The notes under the pieces are model-generated. The model was not told where the DNA came from, did no database searches, and worked only from the letters and a program-made list of their open reading frames with translations. Both the position numbers and the translations under genes were made by a program. From Pleomorphomonas carboxyditropha (GTDB taxonomy: Bacteria > Pseudomonadota > Alphaproteobacteria > Rhizobiales > Pleomorphomonadaceae), in contig NZ_NQVN01000027.1 of assembly GCF_002770725.1 (NCBI RefSeq), positions 1-62,408 on the forward strand: a stretch of DNA of 62,408 bases, in the 5' to 3' direction. Position 1 is the first letter of the stretch; the number at the start of each line of letters is the position of its first letter. Positions 24,049 through 32,330 of the stretch are shown one piece after another.

Positions 24049-27000
24049 ATGTCCGGCGGAGCAGATCTGTTCAGAGTGCTGAGCCACGCGGAAAACGTCG
24101 AGGCGCTCGTCGCCGATACCCGGCCGTCCCTGGTGGTCGACCGGACCGGCGGCCGGCTGCTGTGGGCCAACGCCGCCGGCGCGGCCTTCTTCGGCGTTGC
24201 AACGGTGGACAAGCTGACGGCGCTGCGTTTCTCGGCCGCCTCGCCCTTCGCCCGCCGTATCGCCGCGCTGGACGACACGCTGGTCAGCGGCCTGGACCGG
24301 ATCGAACGGCTGCCGCTGCAGCGCGGCATGCTGCCGCGCCCGACGGTGTGCAAGGCAAGCCGGGTGGTGGCGGATGGCGTCAAGGCGATCCTGCTGACCA
24401 TCGTCGACGGGACGGGCTCGCTTGCCGGCGATCCGGCCGCCGCCTTCGCGGCCCTGGCCGCGACCGCCCTGCCCGAAGCCGCGCCCGCCGAGGATAGCGA
24501 AGCGGTCAGCGAAGACGTCGCGCCCGATGGCGCCAAGGGCGCCGACGAGACCGGACCGGCCGCCGCTGTCCCCGAGGAAATCGCAGCCGAATCCGTCACT
24601 GAAAATGATGGGACCGATGCCGAGGTGCCGGAGACGGCCGAGGTCGTCGACACGGCCTTGGAGGAAACGGTCTCCGATATCGTCGAAACCACCGGCGGGG
24701 AAGCTTCCGCCGAACCGGCCGCGACGGGCCAGGCGGACGCCGAAGACGTGACGTTCGAGGATGCCGAAGTTTCTGCCGAGGAAGCTCCGTCCGAGCCGCT
24801 AGAAGATGTCGAGGCTGCCGCTGAGCAAGCATTGCCCGAGACGATCGACGCCACCACGACCCTGGTTGAGGACGCCTTGCCCGAGCCGGTCGCGGACGCT
24901 GAAGACGTTGCCTCCGAGGATGCCGAAGTTGCTAGCGAAGAAGCTTCGCCCGAGCCGGAAGAAGATGTCGAGGCAATCGCTGAAGACGTGCGGCCGGAGA
25001 CCGTAGAGGCCGCCGTGGCCCCGGTCGAGGACGCTTCGTCCGGGCCGGCAGACGACATCGAAGCAAGCGCCGGGGATACGCCATCCGAACCGGCCGAGGC
25101 GCCGCAGGCGGCCGCAGCGCCGGCGTTCGTCTTCCCGGCGCATGGCCGGGCGGTGCGCTTCGTGTTCGAGCTGGATCCGCAGCTCGTCTTCACGTTCGTT
25201 TCCGCCGATCTCGCCGAGACCGTCGGCCCCGGCATGGCCGATGTTGCCGGCCGCACCTGGACGGAGGTCGCCGGCCGTCTCGAATTCGATCCGGCGGGGC
25301 GGATCGCCGAAGCGCTCGGCCGCCGCGACACCTTTACCGGCCTCACCGTCGACTGGCCGGTGGAGGGGGAAAGCCTGCGCGTGCCGGCCGATCTGGCGGG
25401 CATGCCGGTATTCGGCCGCGAGCGGTCGTTCCGGGGCTATCGCGGCTTCGGCGTGCTGAAGACGGGCGCCGCCTTCGAAGCGCCGGTGCCGGCCGAGCCG
25501 ATCGTCCTCTCCGAGCCGGAGGTATCGATCCCGCTGCCGGCCATCGGGGAGCGCGAACCGGAAGACGTCGTCGACGAACCGGCCGAGCCGGCACCAGCCG
25601 CGGAGATAGAGGCGATCGACGCCGGACAGGCGCCCGTCGCAGCGCCCGACAGCATCGACGAGCCGCCGACGGCGGACGAAGCCGTGCCGGAGGAGCCGGT
25701 CGCGGCGGTAACGGAAGCAGCCGCGACGGAAGCGGACGACGAACAGCCGGACGCCGTCGTCGAGACGCCGGAAGAGCTCGGTCCTTCCGAACCGGCCGAT
25801 GTCGCCGAAGACGCCGCTCCGGACATATCCGAGACCGGGGAGCCGGATCCATCGGCGGAGACGGCGTCCGAACATATCGACTCGCTCGACGAAGTCCTTC
25901 CCGAAGACGCGGACATCGAGGTGGCGGACGAACCGGCCGGAGTTGTCCCGGAAGACGCTCCTTCCGAGCCGATCGTTGCCGCCGAAGAGCCCGTAGCGGA
26001 AGAGACGGAGCCCGTGGCGGACGAACCGGCCGAGACCGCTTCCGAGGAGGATCTCCCCGCGCCCGTCGACAGCGCCGAAGACGAGCCCGTGGTTGCCGGC
26101 GAGGAACCGGTCGAGGCGGACGAATTGTCCGAACCGCTGCCGCTGGTGACGCCGCCGCCGACGGACGACGCGGCGGACGCCGCCGATGCCGAGCCGCCCG
26201 CTCCGTCGGTCACCGAGGTGGTGTCCTCGGCGGCGCCGGCTCACCGCACGACCTTTGCCAGCCTGACCGGCGACAAGGCGCGGGCGCTGTCCAAGCCCGA
26301 GCGCGACGCCTTCGACAAGATCGCCGAGGCGCTGGCCGACGCCTTCGGCCCGCGCATCCTCGCCGAGCCGGTGGACCGGACCGCCCTTCCCCCGCTGCCC
26401 GTCGTCGGCCGCAAGGCGGAGGCGCCGGCGGACATCGGTCCGTCCATCGACATTGCCCTGCTCGACAAGCTGCCGGTGGCGCTCGCCATCCTGCGGGGTG
26501 GCGACATCATCCACGCCAACCGGGCCTTCCTGGATCTCTGCGGATATCCGGATGTCGCCGCGATCGATGCCGACGGCGGCTTCGCCCAGGTGTTCGAGGG
26601 CGCGGCCCTCAACCGCGACGCGGCCATTCCCGCCATCCGGCGGCGCGACGGCGTCGAAATCCCGGTGTCGGCGCGGTTGCACTCGATGCCGATGGAGGGC
26701 GGAATCGCCTCGTTGCTGGTGGTGCAGGAAACCGCTGCCGCCACCAGCCGCGACCGCCTCGCCACTGCCGAGCAGCGGGCGGAGGACATGGAGGCCATCC
26801 TCGACACCGCCACCGACGGCGTGCTGGTGCTCGACCAGAAGGGACTGGTCATCGGCGCCAACAAATCGGCCGAGGCGCTGTTCGGCAACGAGCGGTCGCA
26901 CATGATCGGCATGGCCTTCGTCGACCTGCTGGCGCCGGAAAGCCACCGCTCGGCGCTGGACTACCTCGACGGCCTTAGCCGCAATGCTCTCTCCAGCGTG

Positions 27001-27876
27001 CTCAACGACGGGCGCGAGGTGATCGGCCGCGTCGCCGGCGGCGGCCTGGTGCCGCTGTTCATGACCGTCGGCCGCGTGTCGGCGACCAAGTTCTGCGCCG
27101 TGCTGCGCGACATCACCCAGTGGAAGCGGGCGGAGGAGGAGCTGACGTCCGCCAAGAAGGCGGCGGAGAACGCCTCGTCGCAGAAGTCCGACTTCCTGGC
27201 CAAGATGAGCCACGAGATCCGTACGCCGCTCAACGCCATCATCGGCTTCTCCGAGGTGATGATGGAGGAGCGGTTCGGCCCGGTGGGCAACGACCGCTAC
27301 AAGGAATACCTGCGCGACATCCACGTGTCGGGCACCCACATCATGAGCCTGGTCAACGACCTGCTCGACCTGTCGAAAATCGAGGCCGGCAAGCTGGAGC
27401 TGACCTTCGAGGCGGTCGGCCTCAACGACGTGGTGCGGGAATGCGCGGCGCTGATGCAGCCGCAGGCCAACCGCGAGCGGATCATCATCCGCACGTCGCT
27501 GTCGTCGAGCCTGCCGCCGGTGGTGGCCGACAACCGCAGCCTGCGGCAGATCATCCTCAACCTTTTGTCCAACGCCGTGAAATTCAACTCGGCCGGCGGG
27601 CAGGTGATCGTCTCGACGCTCTACGAGGAATCCGGCGAGGTGGTGCTCAGGGTGCGCGATACCGGCCAGGGCATGAGCGAGGGCGACATCGTCAAGGCGA
27701 TGGAGCCGTTCCGCCAGTTGTCGACGTCGCGGACCGGCGGCGGCACCGGCCTCGGCCTGCCGCTCACCAAGGCGCTGGTCGAAGCCAACCGCGCCTCCTT
27801 CCAGATCGATTCGACCCCCGGCCAGGGAACGATGATCCAGATCACCTTCCCCTCGACGCGCGTCCTCGCCGAATAG
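24049..27876 (+). CDS. large PAS-domain sensor histidine kinase (PdhS/DivJ-like)
   Basis: About 1275 residues from ATG 24049, with AGGTGGAG upstream. No membrane segments or signal peptide. Order: N-terminal globular part (1-145), a long acidic Ala/Glu/Pro-rich linker with a tandem repeat, a PAS-like block (about 360-480), a second acidic linker, and two further PAS domains (KLPVALAILRGGDIIHANRAF; ILDTATDGVLVLDQKGLVIGAN). Next come a HisKA domain with KMSHEIRTPLNAIIGFSEVM (His1055) and a HATPase domain with NLLSNAVKF, DTGQGM and GTGLGLPL. This C-terminal part closely resembles Hyphomicrobiales PdhS/DivJ kinases, which act on DivK to control the CtrA cell-cycle pathway. The domain assignment is firm; the exact orthologue is inferred. 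Confidence 0.88.
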   Translation: MSGGADLFRVLSHAENVEALVADTRPSLVVDRTGGRLLWANAAGAAFFGVATVDKLTALRFSAASPFARRIAALDDTLVSGLDRIERLPLQRGMLPRPTVCKASRVVADGVKAILLTIVDGTGSLAGDPAAAFAALAATALPEAAPAEDSEAVSEDVAPDGAKGADETGPAAAVPEEIAAESVTENDGTDAEVPETAEVVDTALEETVSDIVETTGGEASAEPAATGQADAEDVTFEDAEVSAEEAPSEPLEDVEAAAEQALPETIDATTTLVEDALPEPVADAEDVASEDAEVASEEASPEPEEDVEAIAEDVRPETVEAAVAPVEDASSGPADDIEASAGDTPSEPAEAPQAAAAPAFVFPAHGRAVRFVFELDPQLVFTFVSADLAETVGPGMADVAGRTWTEVAGRLEFDPAGRIAEALGRRDTFTGLTVDWPVEGESLRVPADLAGMPVFGRERSFRGYRGFGVLKTGAAFEAPVPAEPIVLSEPEVSIPLPAIGEREPEDVVDEPAEPAPAAEIEAIDAGQAPVAAPDSIDEPPTADEAVPEEPVAAVTEAAATEADDEQPDAVVETPEELGPSEPADVAEDAAPDISETGEPDPSAETASEHIDSLDEVLPEDADIEVADEPAGVVPEDAPSEPIVAAEEPVAEETEPVADEPAETASEEDLPAPVDSAEDEPVVAGEEPVEADELSEPLPLVTPPPTDDAADAADAEPPAPSVTEVVSSAAPAHRTTFASLTGDKARALSKPERDAFDKIAEALADAFGPRILAEPVDRTALPPLPVVGRKAEAPADIGPSIDIALLDKLPVALAILRGGDIIHANRAFLDLCGYPDVAAIDADGGFAQVFEGAALNRDAAIPAIRRRDGVEIPVSARLHSMPMEGGIASLLVVQETAAATSRDRLATAEQRAEDMEAILDTATDGVLVLDQKGLVIGANKSAEALFGNERSHMIGMAFVDLLAPESHRSALDYLDGLSRNALSSVLNDGREVIGRVAGGGLVPLFMTVGRVSATKFCAVLRDITQWKRAEEELTSAKKAAENASSQKSDFLAKMSHEIRTPLNAIIGFSEVMMEERFGPVGNDRYKEYLRDIHVSGTHIMSLVNDLLDLSKIEAGKLELTFEAVGLNDVVRECAALMQPQANRERIIIRTSLSSSLPPVVADNRSLRQIILNLLSNAVKFNSAGGQVIVSTLYEESGEVVLRVRDTGQGMSEGDIVKAMEPFRQLSTSRTGGGTGLGLPLTKALVEANRASFQIDSTPGQGTMIQITFPSTRVLAE
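24742..25059 (+). repeat. 159-bp in-frame tandem duplication inside the kinase linker
   Basis: Two 53-residue units, starting EDVTFEDAEVSAEE and EDVASEDAEVASEE, lie head to tail. Both continue with SEP/PEP, EDVEA, PET and VEDA in the same order. The units are imperfect, so the duplication is old or under weak constraint. Confidence 0.75.
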
Positions 27877-27903
27877 CGGCAACGCGGGACTCGTAAAATG
27901 CGG

Positions 27904-27938
27904 CGCCCGGCGGACAGTTCCGCCGGGCGTTCAGCTTT
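27904..27938 (+). terminator. Rho-independent-like terminator after the histidine kinase
   Basis: Perfect 11-bp stem CGCCCGGCGGA / TCCGCCGGGCG with a 4-base loop, followed by the moderately T-rich TTCAGCTTT. It lies 27 bp after the kinase stop. Confidence 0.65.
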
Positions 27939-28045
27939 GGCTGCGCGGCCATCCGGGACGGGCGGCAGGCGCGGTGCCAGCCCTGCATTCGCCGCCCGAC
28001 AGGTCTGCACCGACGATGCCGGATTTATGCGTGCTTGAAAATGAA

Positions 28046-28064
28046 GTTGATAATGATTATCAAC
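28046..28064 (+). promoter_or_regulatory. Fur/Mur box upstream of bfd
   Basis: GTTGATAATGATTATCAAC is a perfect 19-bp palindrome about a central G and contains the classic 6-1-6 Fur core GATAAT-G-ATTATC. It lies 92 bp before the bfd ATG, in an otherwise A+T-rich promoter stretch. Confidence 0.85.
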
Positions 28065-28155
28065 ATTAGCGCGCTGGCGAGAATGTCCGTCATTCTTGCC
28101 TGGGCGGAATGCGGAGAGCTGCGTGCGCCGCCGGTGGCGCCCCCGGAGTTCATCG

Positions 28156-28449
28156 ATGATCGTTTGTCACTGTAACGTCCTGACCGTCGAAGACATCCAG
28201 GGGGCCGTCGACGAATTGCTGACCGAGATGCCGCTGCGCGTCATCACGCCCGGCCTCGTCTACCGCCGGCTCGGCACGCGCGGCCGCTGCTGCGGCTGCT
28301 TTCCGCTCGCCATCGACGTCATCAATGCGCATATCGAAAAGCGGCTCGCCACCGACGACCTCGCCGAACGCCGGCAGCAGATCGTCGAGCAGCAGCGGGC
28401 CTATCGCGCCAACATGCCGCAACGCCGCCGCATGGCCGCCGACGCCTGA
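28156..28449 (+). CDS. bfd: bacterioferritin-associated ferredoxin
   Basis: 97 residues from ATG 28156 with GGAG just upstream. The N-terminal ~60 residues form a BFD [2Fe-2S] domain with cysteines C4, C6, C45/C46 and C48 (CHC ... CCGC). The extra adjacent cysteine (Cys-Cys-x-Cys) is unusual. An Arg/Gln-rich helix of about 35 residues extends the C-terminus. Bfd reduces the ferric core of bacterioferritin so that iron can be mobilised. The bfr gene is convergent, 157 bp away. The Fur-type box fits expression under iron limitation. Confidence 0.9.
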   Translation: MIVCHCNVLTVEDIQGAVDELLTEMPLRVITPGLVYRRLGTRGRCCGCFPLAIDVINAHIEKRLATDDLAERRQQIVEQQRAYRANMPQRRRMAADA

Positions 28450-28541
28450 GCATCGGCGGCGCAATCGGCCGGCTCGACAAATCGTCTCCGTTCGCCGTGC
28501 GTCCTGCCGGGCGCAAAGCGACGATCCAGTCTTTTGTCATC

Positions 28542-28586
28542 GCATCGGATGTTCCGAAAGCCGGATCCGGCTTTTCGGTCCGATGC
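28542..28586. repeat. palindromic intergenic repeat, copy 2
   Basis: Same element as 19367-19407, with outer arms GCATCGGA / TCCGATGC, inner arms CCGAAAGCCGG and CCGGCTTTTCGG, and a 4-base insertion (TGTT) in the left arm. It lies between convergent bfd and bfr and may double as a transcription end. Confidence 0.8.
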
Positions 28587-28606
28587 TCCAACCGGAAACA
28601 CCGGCG

Positions 28607-29092
28607 TCAGTCGACCTTGTCGGTGCTGTCGGCGTTGAGCTGGATGAAGGCGGCTTCGCCGATCTTGTCGTAGAGGGCGATCTGCGACTCCAGGAAGTTG
28701 ATATGGCCTTCCTCGTCCTTCAAGAGATCGGTGAACAGCTCCATCGACACATAGTCGCCTTCCTCGGCGCAGAGCAGGCGCGAGGCACGGTAGGAGGTGC
28801 GCGCGTCGATCTCGCCGGCGAGGTCGGCCTCGAGAATCTCGCGCACCGTCTGGCCGATGCGCAGCGGCGGAATGGTCTGGAGGTTGGGGTGACCTTCGAG
28901 GAAGATGATGCGGTCGATCAGCCGGTCGGCGTGATGCATTTCCTCGATCGATTCCTCGCGCTCCTTCTTGGCGAACTTGGTGACGCCCTTGTCCTCGAGG
29001 AGACGGTAATGAAGCCAATATTGATTGACGGCGCCCAGCTCGAGGAACAGCGCCTCGTTGAGCCGTTCAATGACCTTCTCGTTCCCACGCAT
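28607..29092 (-). CDS. bfr: bacterioferritin
   Basis: 161 residues, the standard length, with all key residues at canonical numbering: heme-ligand Met52 (EEMHH), ferroxidase ligands Glu18, Glu51, His54, Glu94, Glu127 and His130. The protein forms a 24-subunit heme-containing shell that oxidises and stores iron in the cytoplasm. Its partner ferredoxin gene is convergent. The promoter carries an Irr-type box, so it is expected to be repressed when iron is scarce, opposite to bfd. Confidence 0.96.
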   Translation of the reverse strand: MRGNEKVIERLNEALFLELGAVNQYWLHYRLLEDKGVTKFAKKEREESIEEMHHADRLIDRIIFLEGHPNLQTIPPLRIGQTVREILEADLAGEIDARTSYRASRLLCAEEGDYVSMELFTDLLKDEEGHINFLESQIALYDKIGEAAFIQLNADSTDKVD

Positions 29093-29105
29093 GAAAGCCT
29101 CCTTG

Positions 29106-29122
29106 GTTAGAATTCTTCTAAC
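29106..29122 (-). promoter_or_regulatory. Irr-type iron control element upstream of bfr
   Basis: GTTAGAATTCTTCTAAC has 7-bp inverted arms (GTTAGAA/TTCTAAC) with a 3-base centre. It resembles the rhizobial ICE motif recognised by Irr (TTAGAA-N3-TTCTAA). It starts 14 bp before the bfr ATG. Confidence 0.75.
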
Positions 29123-29294
29123 TTACGATAAGTCGGAAGAAATGCAAGCTGTCTTCGCGTGGGTGTCCCCCGTCCGGCTCACCCGGAAATCAATCTAGAA
29201 GCAATCGGCTAGCGGTGGCAATCGACCTTGCGCCGCAAATCACCCGGAAATTCCGGCTTGCCGGCGCGTGCCGCCGGCGGAGGCCGGCCCTTGG

Positions 29295-29327
29295 AAAAAA
29301 AATCTTCGGCGGCCGGCTCAGCCGCCG
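29295..29327 (-). terminator. Rho-independent terminator of the pot operon
   Basis: Reading the minus strand, stem CGGCGGC / GCCGCCG encloses the potI stop codon and is followed by AAGA and eight T's. It closes the potFGHI unit. Confidence 0.75.
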
Positions 29328-30139
29328 AGAAACACCGCCCGCTCGGCCCTCTCTTTTTCCACCTGCGAGCGGTGCGACAGGACCGACGCCACGATGACGC
29401 CGACGGCGATCACCGAGATCAGGATGGTGGAGATGGCGTTGATTTCCGGCGTCACGCCGAGGCGGACCATCGAGTAGATCTTGATCGGCAGCGTCGTGGC
29501 GCCGGGGCCGGTATTGAAGGAGGCGATGACGAGATCGTCGAGCGACAGCGTGAAGGCTAGCATCCAGCCGGCGACGACGCCGGGCAGGATCAGCGGCAGG
29601 GTGATCAGGAAGAAGGTCTTCACCGGCGGGCAGCCGAGATCGAGGGCCGCCTCCTCCAGGCTGCGGTCGAGCGTGACGAGGCGCGACTGGACCACCACGG
29701 CGACGAAGCACATGGTGAGCGTGGTGTGGGCGATCACCACCGCCCAGAAGCCGCGGTCGAAGCCGATGGCGACGAACAGCAGCAGCAGCGACAGGCCGGT
29801 GATCACCTCCGGCATGACCAGCGGCGCGTAGACCATGCCCGAGAACAGGGCACGGCCATGGAACTTCAAGTAGCGGTCGAGCACCAGGGCCGCCATGGTG
29901 CCGAGCACGGTGGCAAACGAGGCCGACAGGATGCCGACGCGGACGGTCACCCAGGCGGCGTCGATGATCGCCTGGTCGTGCATCAGCTCGACATACCAGC
30001 GCGCCGACAGGCCGCCCCAGACGGTGACCAGCTTCGAGGCGTTGAAGGAATAGACCACCAGGATGAGGATCGGCACGTAGAGGAAGGCGAAGCCGAACAC
30101 CAGCGAGGTGACGTTGAACCAGCTCGTCGTCTTGTTCAT
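29318..30139 (-). CDS. potI: putrescine ABC transporter permease
   Basis: 273 residues, about six membrane segments. The EAA loop LEEAALDLGCPPVKTFFLITLPLILPG and the LSLDDLVIASFNTGPG stretch are those of PotC/PotI polyamine permeases. Ten bases separate it from potH upstream. It ends inside a Rho-independent terminator, as the last gene of potFGHI. Confidence 0.92.
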   Translation of the reverse strand: MNKTTSWFNVTSLVFGFAFLYVPILILVVYSFNASKLVTVWGGLSARWYVELMHDQAIIDAAWVTVRVGILSASFATVLGTMAALVLDRYLKFHGRALFSGMVYAPLVMPEVITGLSLLLLFVAIGFDRGFWAVVIAHTTLTMCFVAVVVQSRLVTLDRSLEEAALDLGCPPVKTFFLITLPLILPGVVAGWMLAFTLSLDDLVIASFNTGPGATTLPIKIYSMVRLGVTPEINAISTILISVIAVGVIVASVLSHRSQVEKERAERAVFLGG

Positions 30140-30149
30140 GGCGCGCCCC

Positions 30150-31058
30150 TCAGGCCTTCTTCTGCTGGTTCTGGAAGATGACGATCGGCACCACCAGGAT
30201 GATCAGCAGCACCACGGCCACCGCCGACGACACCGGCCAGTCGCGGTTGTTGAAGAACTCGGCCCACAGCGTCTTGCCGATCATCAGCGTCTCGGAGCCG
30301 CCGAGCAGGTCGGGGATGACGAACTCGCCGACGATCGGGATGAAGCACAGGAAGCAGCCGGCGATGACGCCGGGCAGCGACAGCGGGAAGGTGATCACCC
30401 AGAAGGACTTGGTCGGCGGGCAGCCGAGGTCGGCCGCCGCCTCCAAGAGCGTCGCGTCGAGCTTCTCGAGGGCGGCGTAGAGCGGCAGCACCATGAACGG
30501 CAGGTAGGAATAGACGATGCCGATGAACACGGCGGTCTCGGTGTTGTAGATGTGGATCTGCTGGCCCGGTCCGAGGATGCCGAGCCCCTGCAGGGCGATG
30601 GTGATGAGGCCCTCCGGCTTCAGGATGCCGATCCAGGCGTAGACGCGGATCAGGAAGCTGGTCCAGAACGGCAGGATCACCGCCATGACCAGGGCGTTGC
30701 GCAGGCTTTTGGGCGCCCGCGCCATGCCGTAGGCGATCGGATAGCCGACGATCAGCAGCAGCACCGTCGAGATCAGCGCGATGCGGAGGCTGGACAGATA
30801 GGCCGAGTAGTAGAGCGGGTCCTCGGTGAGGAAGACGTAGTTGTCGAAGGTGAAGTCGGTAAGCTTCGCCCAGAAGTCGCCGATGCCGTTGATCACCGGC
30901 GTATAGGGCGGCATGGCGATCGCCGTCTGCGACAGCGATATCTTGAAGATGATCAGGAACGGCGCCAGGAAGAACAGCAGGCTCCACAGATAGGGAACCG
31001 CCACCAGCGCCCATTTGGCGAGGAAGGGCCTTATCCCCTGCGTGCCGCGCTCCGCCAT
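30150..31058 (-). CDS. potH: putrescine ABC transporter permease
   Basis: 302 residues from ATG 31058, which has AGGGAA in front. An ATG at 31073 overlapping the potG stop is possible but lacks a ribosome-binding site. About six membrane segments, FFLAPFLIIFKISLS at the N-terminus and the EAA loop LEAAADLGCPPTKSFWVITFPLSLPG. VGEFVIPDLLGG is typical of PotH/PotB. It pairs with potI as the channel. Confidence 0.92.
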   Translation of the reverse strand: MAERGTQGIRPFLAKWALVAVPYLWSLLFFLAPFLIIFKISLSQTAIAMPPYTPVINGIGDFWAKLTDFTFDNYVFLTEDPLYYSAYLSSLRIALISTVLLLIVGYPIAYGMARAPKSLRNALVMAVILPFWTSFLIRVYAWIGILKPEGLITIALQGLGILGPGQQIHIYNTETAVFIGIVYSYLPFMVLPLYAALEKLDATLLEAAADLGCPPTKSFWVITFPLSLPGVIAGCFLCFIPIVGEFVIPDLLGGSETLMIGKTLWAEFFNNRDWPVSSAVAVVLLIILVVPIVIFQNQQKKA

Positions 31059-31069
31059 GGCCCGTTCCC

Positions 31070-32242
31070 TCATTTCAGCAGGATGACGCCGGCATCGGCC
31101 GGCCAGGTCAGGAACACCTTGTCTTCCCAGGTGATCGGCCGCTCGACGATGCGCGTCAGGTTGGCGACGGTCGCCTTGACGATGGAGCCGCCGGGCAGAC
31201 GGACGCGGTAGACGGAAATATCGCCGAGATAGCCGATGTCCCACACTTCGCCGGAGAGCACGTTGGGCGTGCCGGCCGGCGGCGCCTCCAGCGAGATCTG
31301 CACCTTCTCCGGCCGGATGGCGAAGCCGGCCTCGGCGCCGACCGCCACCTCGCCCGGCCCGGCCTCGGCGACGATGGTGGCGTCGACGCCGGCGCAATGA
31401 AGCGTGGCGACGCCGTCGTCCACCGCCGACACCGTGCCGTCGATCAGGTTGATGTCGCCGACGAAATCGGCGACGTAGCGCGAGGCCGGCTGCTCGTAGA
31501 TCTCCGAGGCGGTGCCGATCTGGGCGATGACGCCGTGGTTCATGACGGCGATGCGGTCGGAAACCGTCATCGCCTCCTCCTGATCGTGGGTGACGATCAG
31601 GAAGGTCATGCCGAGTTCCATCTGGATGTCCATCAGCTCGAACTGGGTCTCCTCGCGCAGCTTCCTGTCGAGCGCGCCGAGCGGCTCGTCGAGCAGCAGC
31701 ACCTTCGGGCGCTTGGCGAGCGAACGGGCGAGCGCCACGCGCTGGCGCTGGCCGCCGGACAACTGATGCGGCTTGCGCTTGGCGAACTTCTCCAGCTTGA
31801 CCAGTTCCAGCATCTCGGCGACGCGCGTGTTGATGTTGGAGGTATCCATGCCCTCCTGCTTGAGGCCGAAGGCGATGTTGCCCTCCACCGTCATATGCGG
31901 GAACAGCGCGTAGGACTGGAACATCATGTTGACCGGCCGCTTGTAGGGCGGAATGCCGGACAGATCCTTGCCGTCGAGCAGGATGCGGCCCTCGGTCGGC
32001 TGCTCGAAGCCGGCGAGCATGCGCATCAGCGTCGTCTTACCGCAGCCCGACGGCCCCAGGAGGGCGAAGAATTCGCGCTCGTAGATGTCGAGCGTCAGAT
32101 CGTCGACGGCGGTGAAATCGCCGAAGCGCTTGGTGACGTTCTCGAAGCGGATGAACGGCTTGAGCGTCGGATCGTCCCAGGGAGCAAACTTGCGCTTGAT
32201 CGGCCCAACCGCCTCGATCATCTCGGGAACCCTCGTTTCCAT
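31070..32242 (-). CDS. potG: putrescine ABC transporter ATP-binding protein
   Basis: 390 residues from ATG 32242; ATG 32221 is an equally plausible start. Walker A GPSGCGKTT, Q-loop MMFQSYALFPHMTV, signature LSGGQRQRVALARSL, Walker B VLLLDEPLGALDRK and the switch His in IVTHDQEEAM are intact. A C-terminal TOBE-type regulatory domain follows (FAIRPEKVQIS region). The N-terminal extension PIKRKFAPWDDPTLKPFI is typical of PotG. Confidence 0.93.
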   Translation of the reverse strand: METRVPEMIEAVGPIKRKFAPWDDPTLKPFIRFENVTKRFGDFTAVDDLTLDIYEREFFALLGPSGCGKTTLMRMLAGFEQPTEGRILLDGKDLSGIPPYKRPVNMMFQSYALFPHMTVEGNIAFGLKQEGMDTSNINTRVAEMLELVKLEKFAKRKPHQLSGGQRQRVALARSLAKRPKVLLLDEPLGALDRKLREETQFELMDIQMELGMTFLIVTHDQEEAMTVSDRIAVMNHGVIAQIGTASEIYEQPASRYVADFVGDINLIDGTVSAVDDGVATLHCAGVDATIVAEAGPGEVAVGAEAGFAIRPEKVQISLEAPPAGTPNVLSGEVWDIGYLGDISVYRVRLPGGSIVKATVANLTRIVERPITWEDKVFLTWPADAGVILLK

Positions 32243-32278
32243 CCAGCCTGACGTGCCACCACAACCTGTCACATGCAA

Positions 32279-32302
32279 GCACCCGGCCAGACGGCCGGGT
32301 GC
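32279..32302. other. hairpin between potF and potG
   Basis: Perfect 10-bp stem GCACCCGGCC / GGCCGGGTGC with a 4-base loop. Four T's follow on the + strand but not on the transcribed strand. Acting on the leftward pot transcript it would attenuate or stabilise, giving more potF than potGHI. Confidence 0.6.
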
Positions 32303-32330
32303 TTTTCGACAGTTCCTTGCCGGCCGGCTC

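Noticed and set aside
24742-25059. Repeated units that might suggest a CRISPR-like or VNTR array
   Set aside because: Only two imperfect in-frame units without spacers; they are a protein linker duplication, not CRISPR.
24799-27882. 1027-residue minus-strand frame opposite the histidine kinase
   Set aside because: Antisense shadow; the + strand has HisKA, HATPase and PAS motifs in frame.
31070-31073. potH start at ATG 31073 overlapping the potG stop
   Set aside because: Attractive as an ATGA coupling, but no ribosome-binding site precedes it, whereas ATG 31058 has AGGGAA correctly placed; kept only as an alternative.
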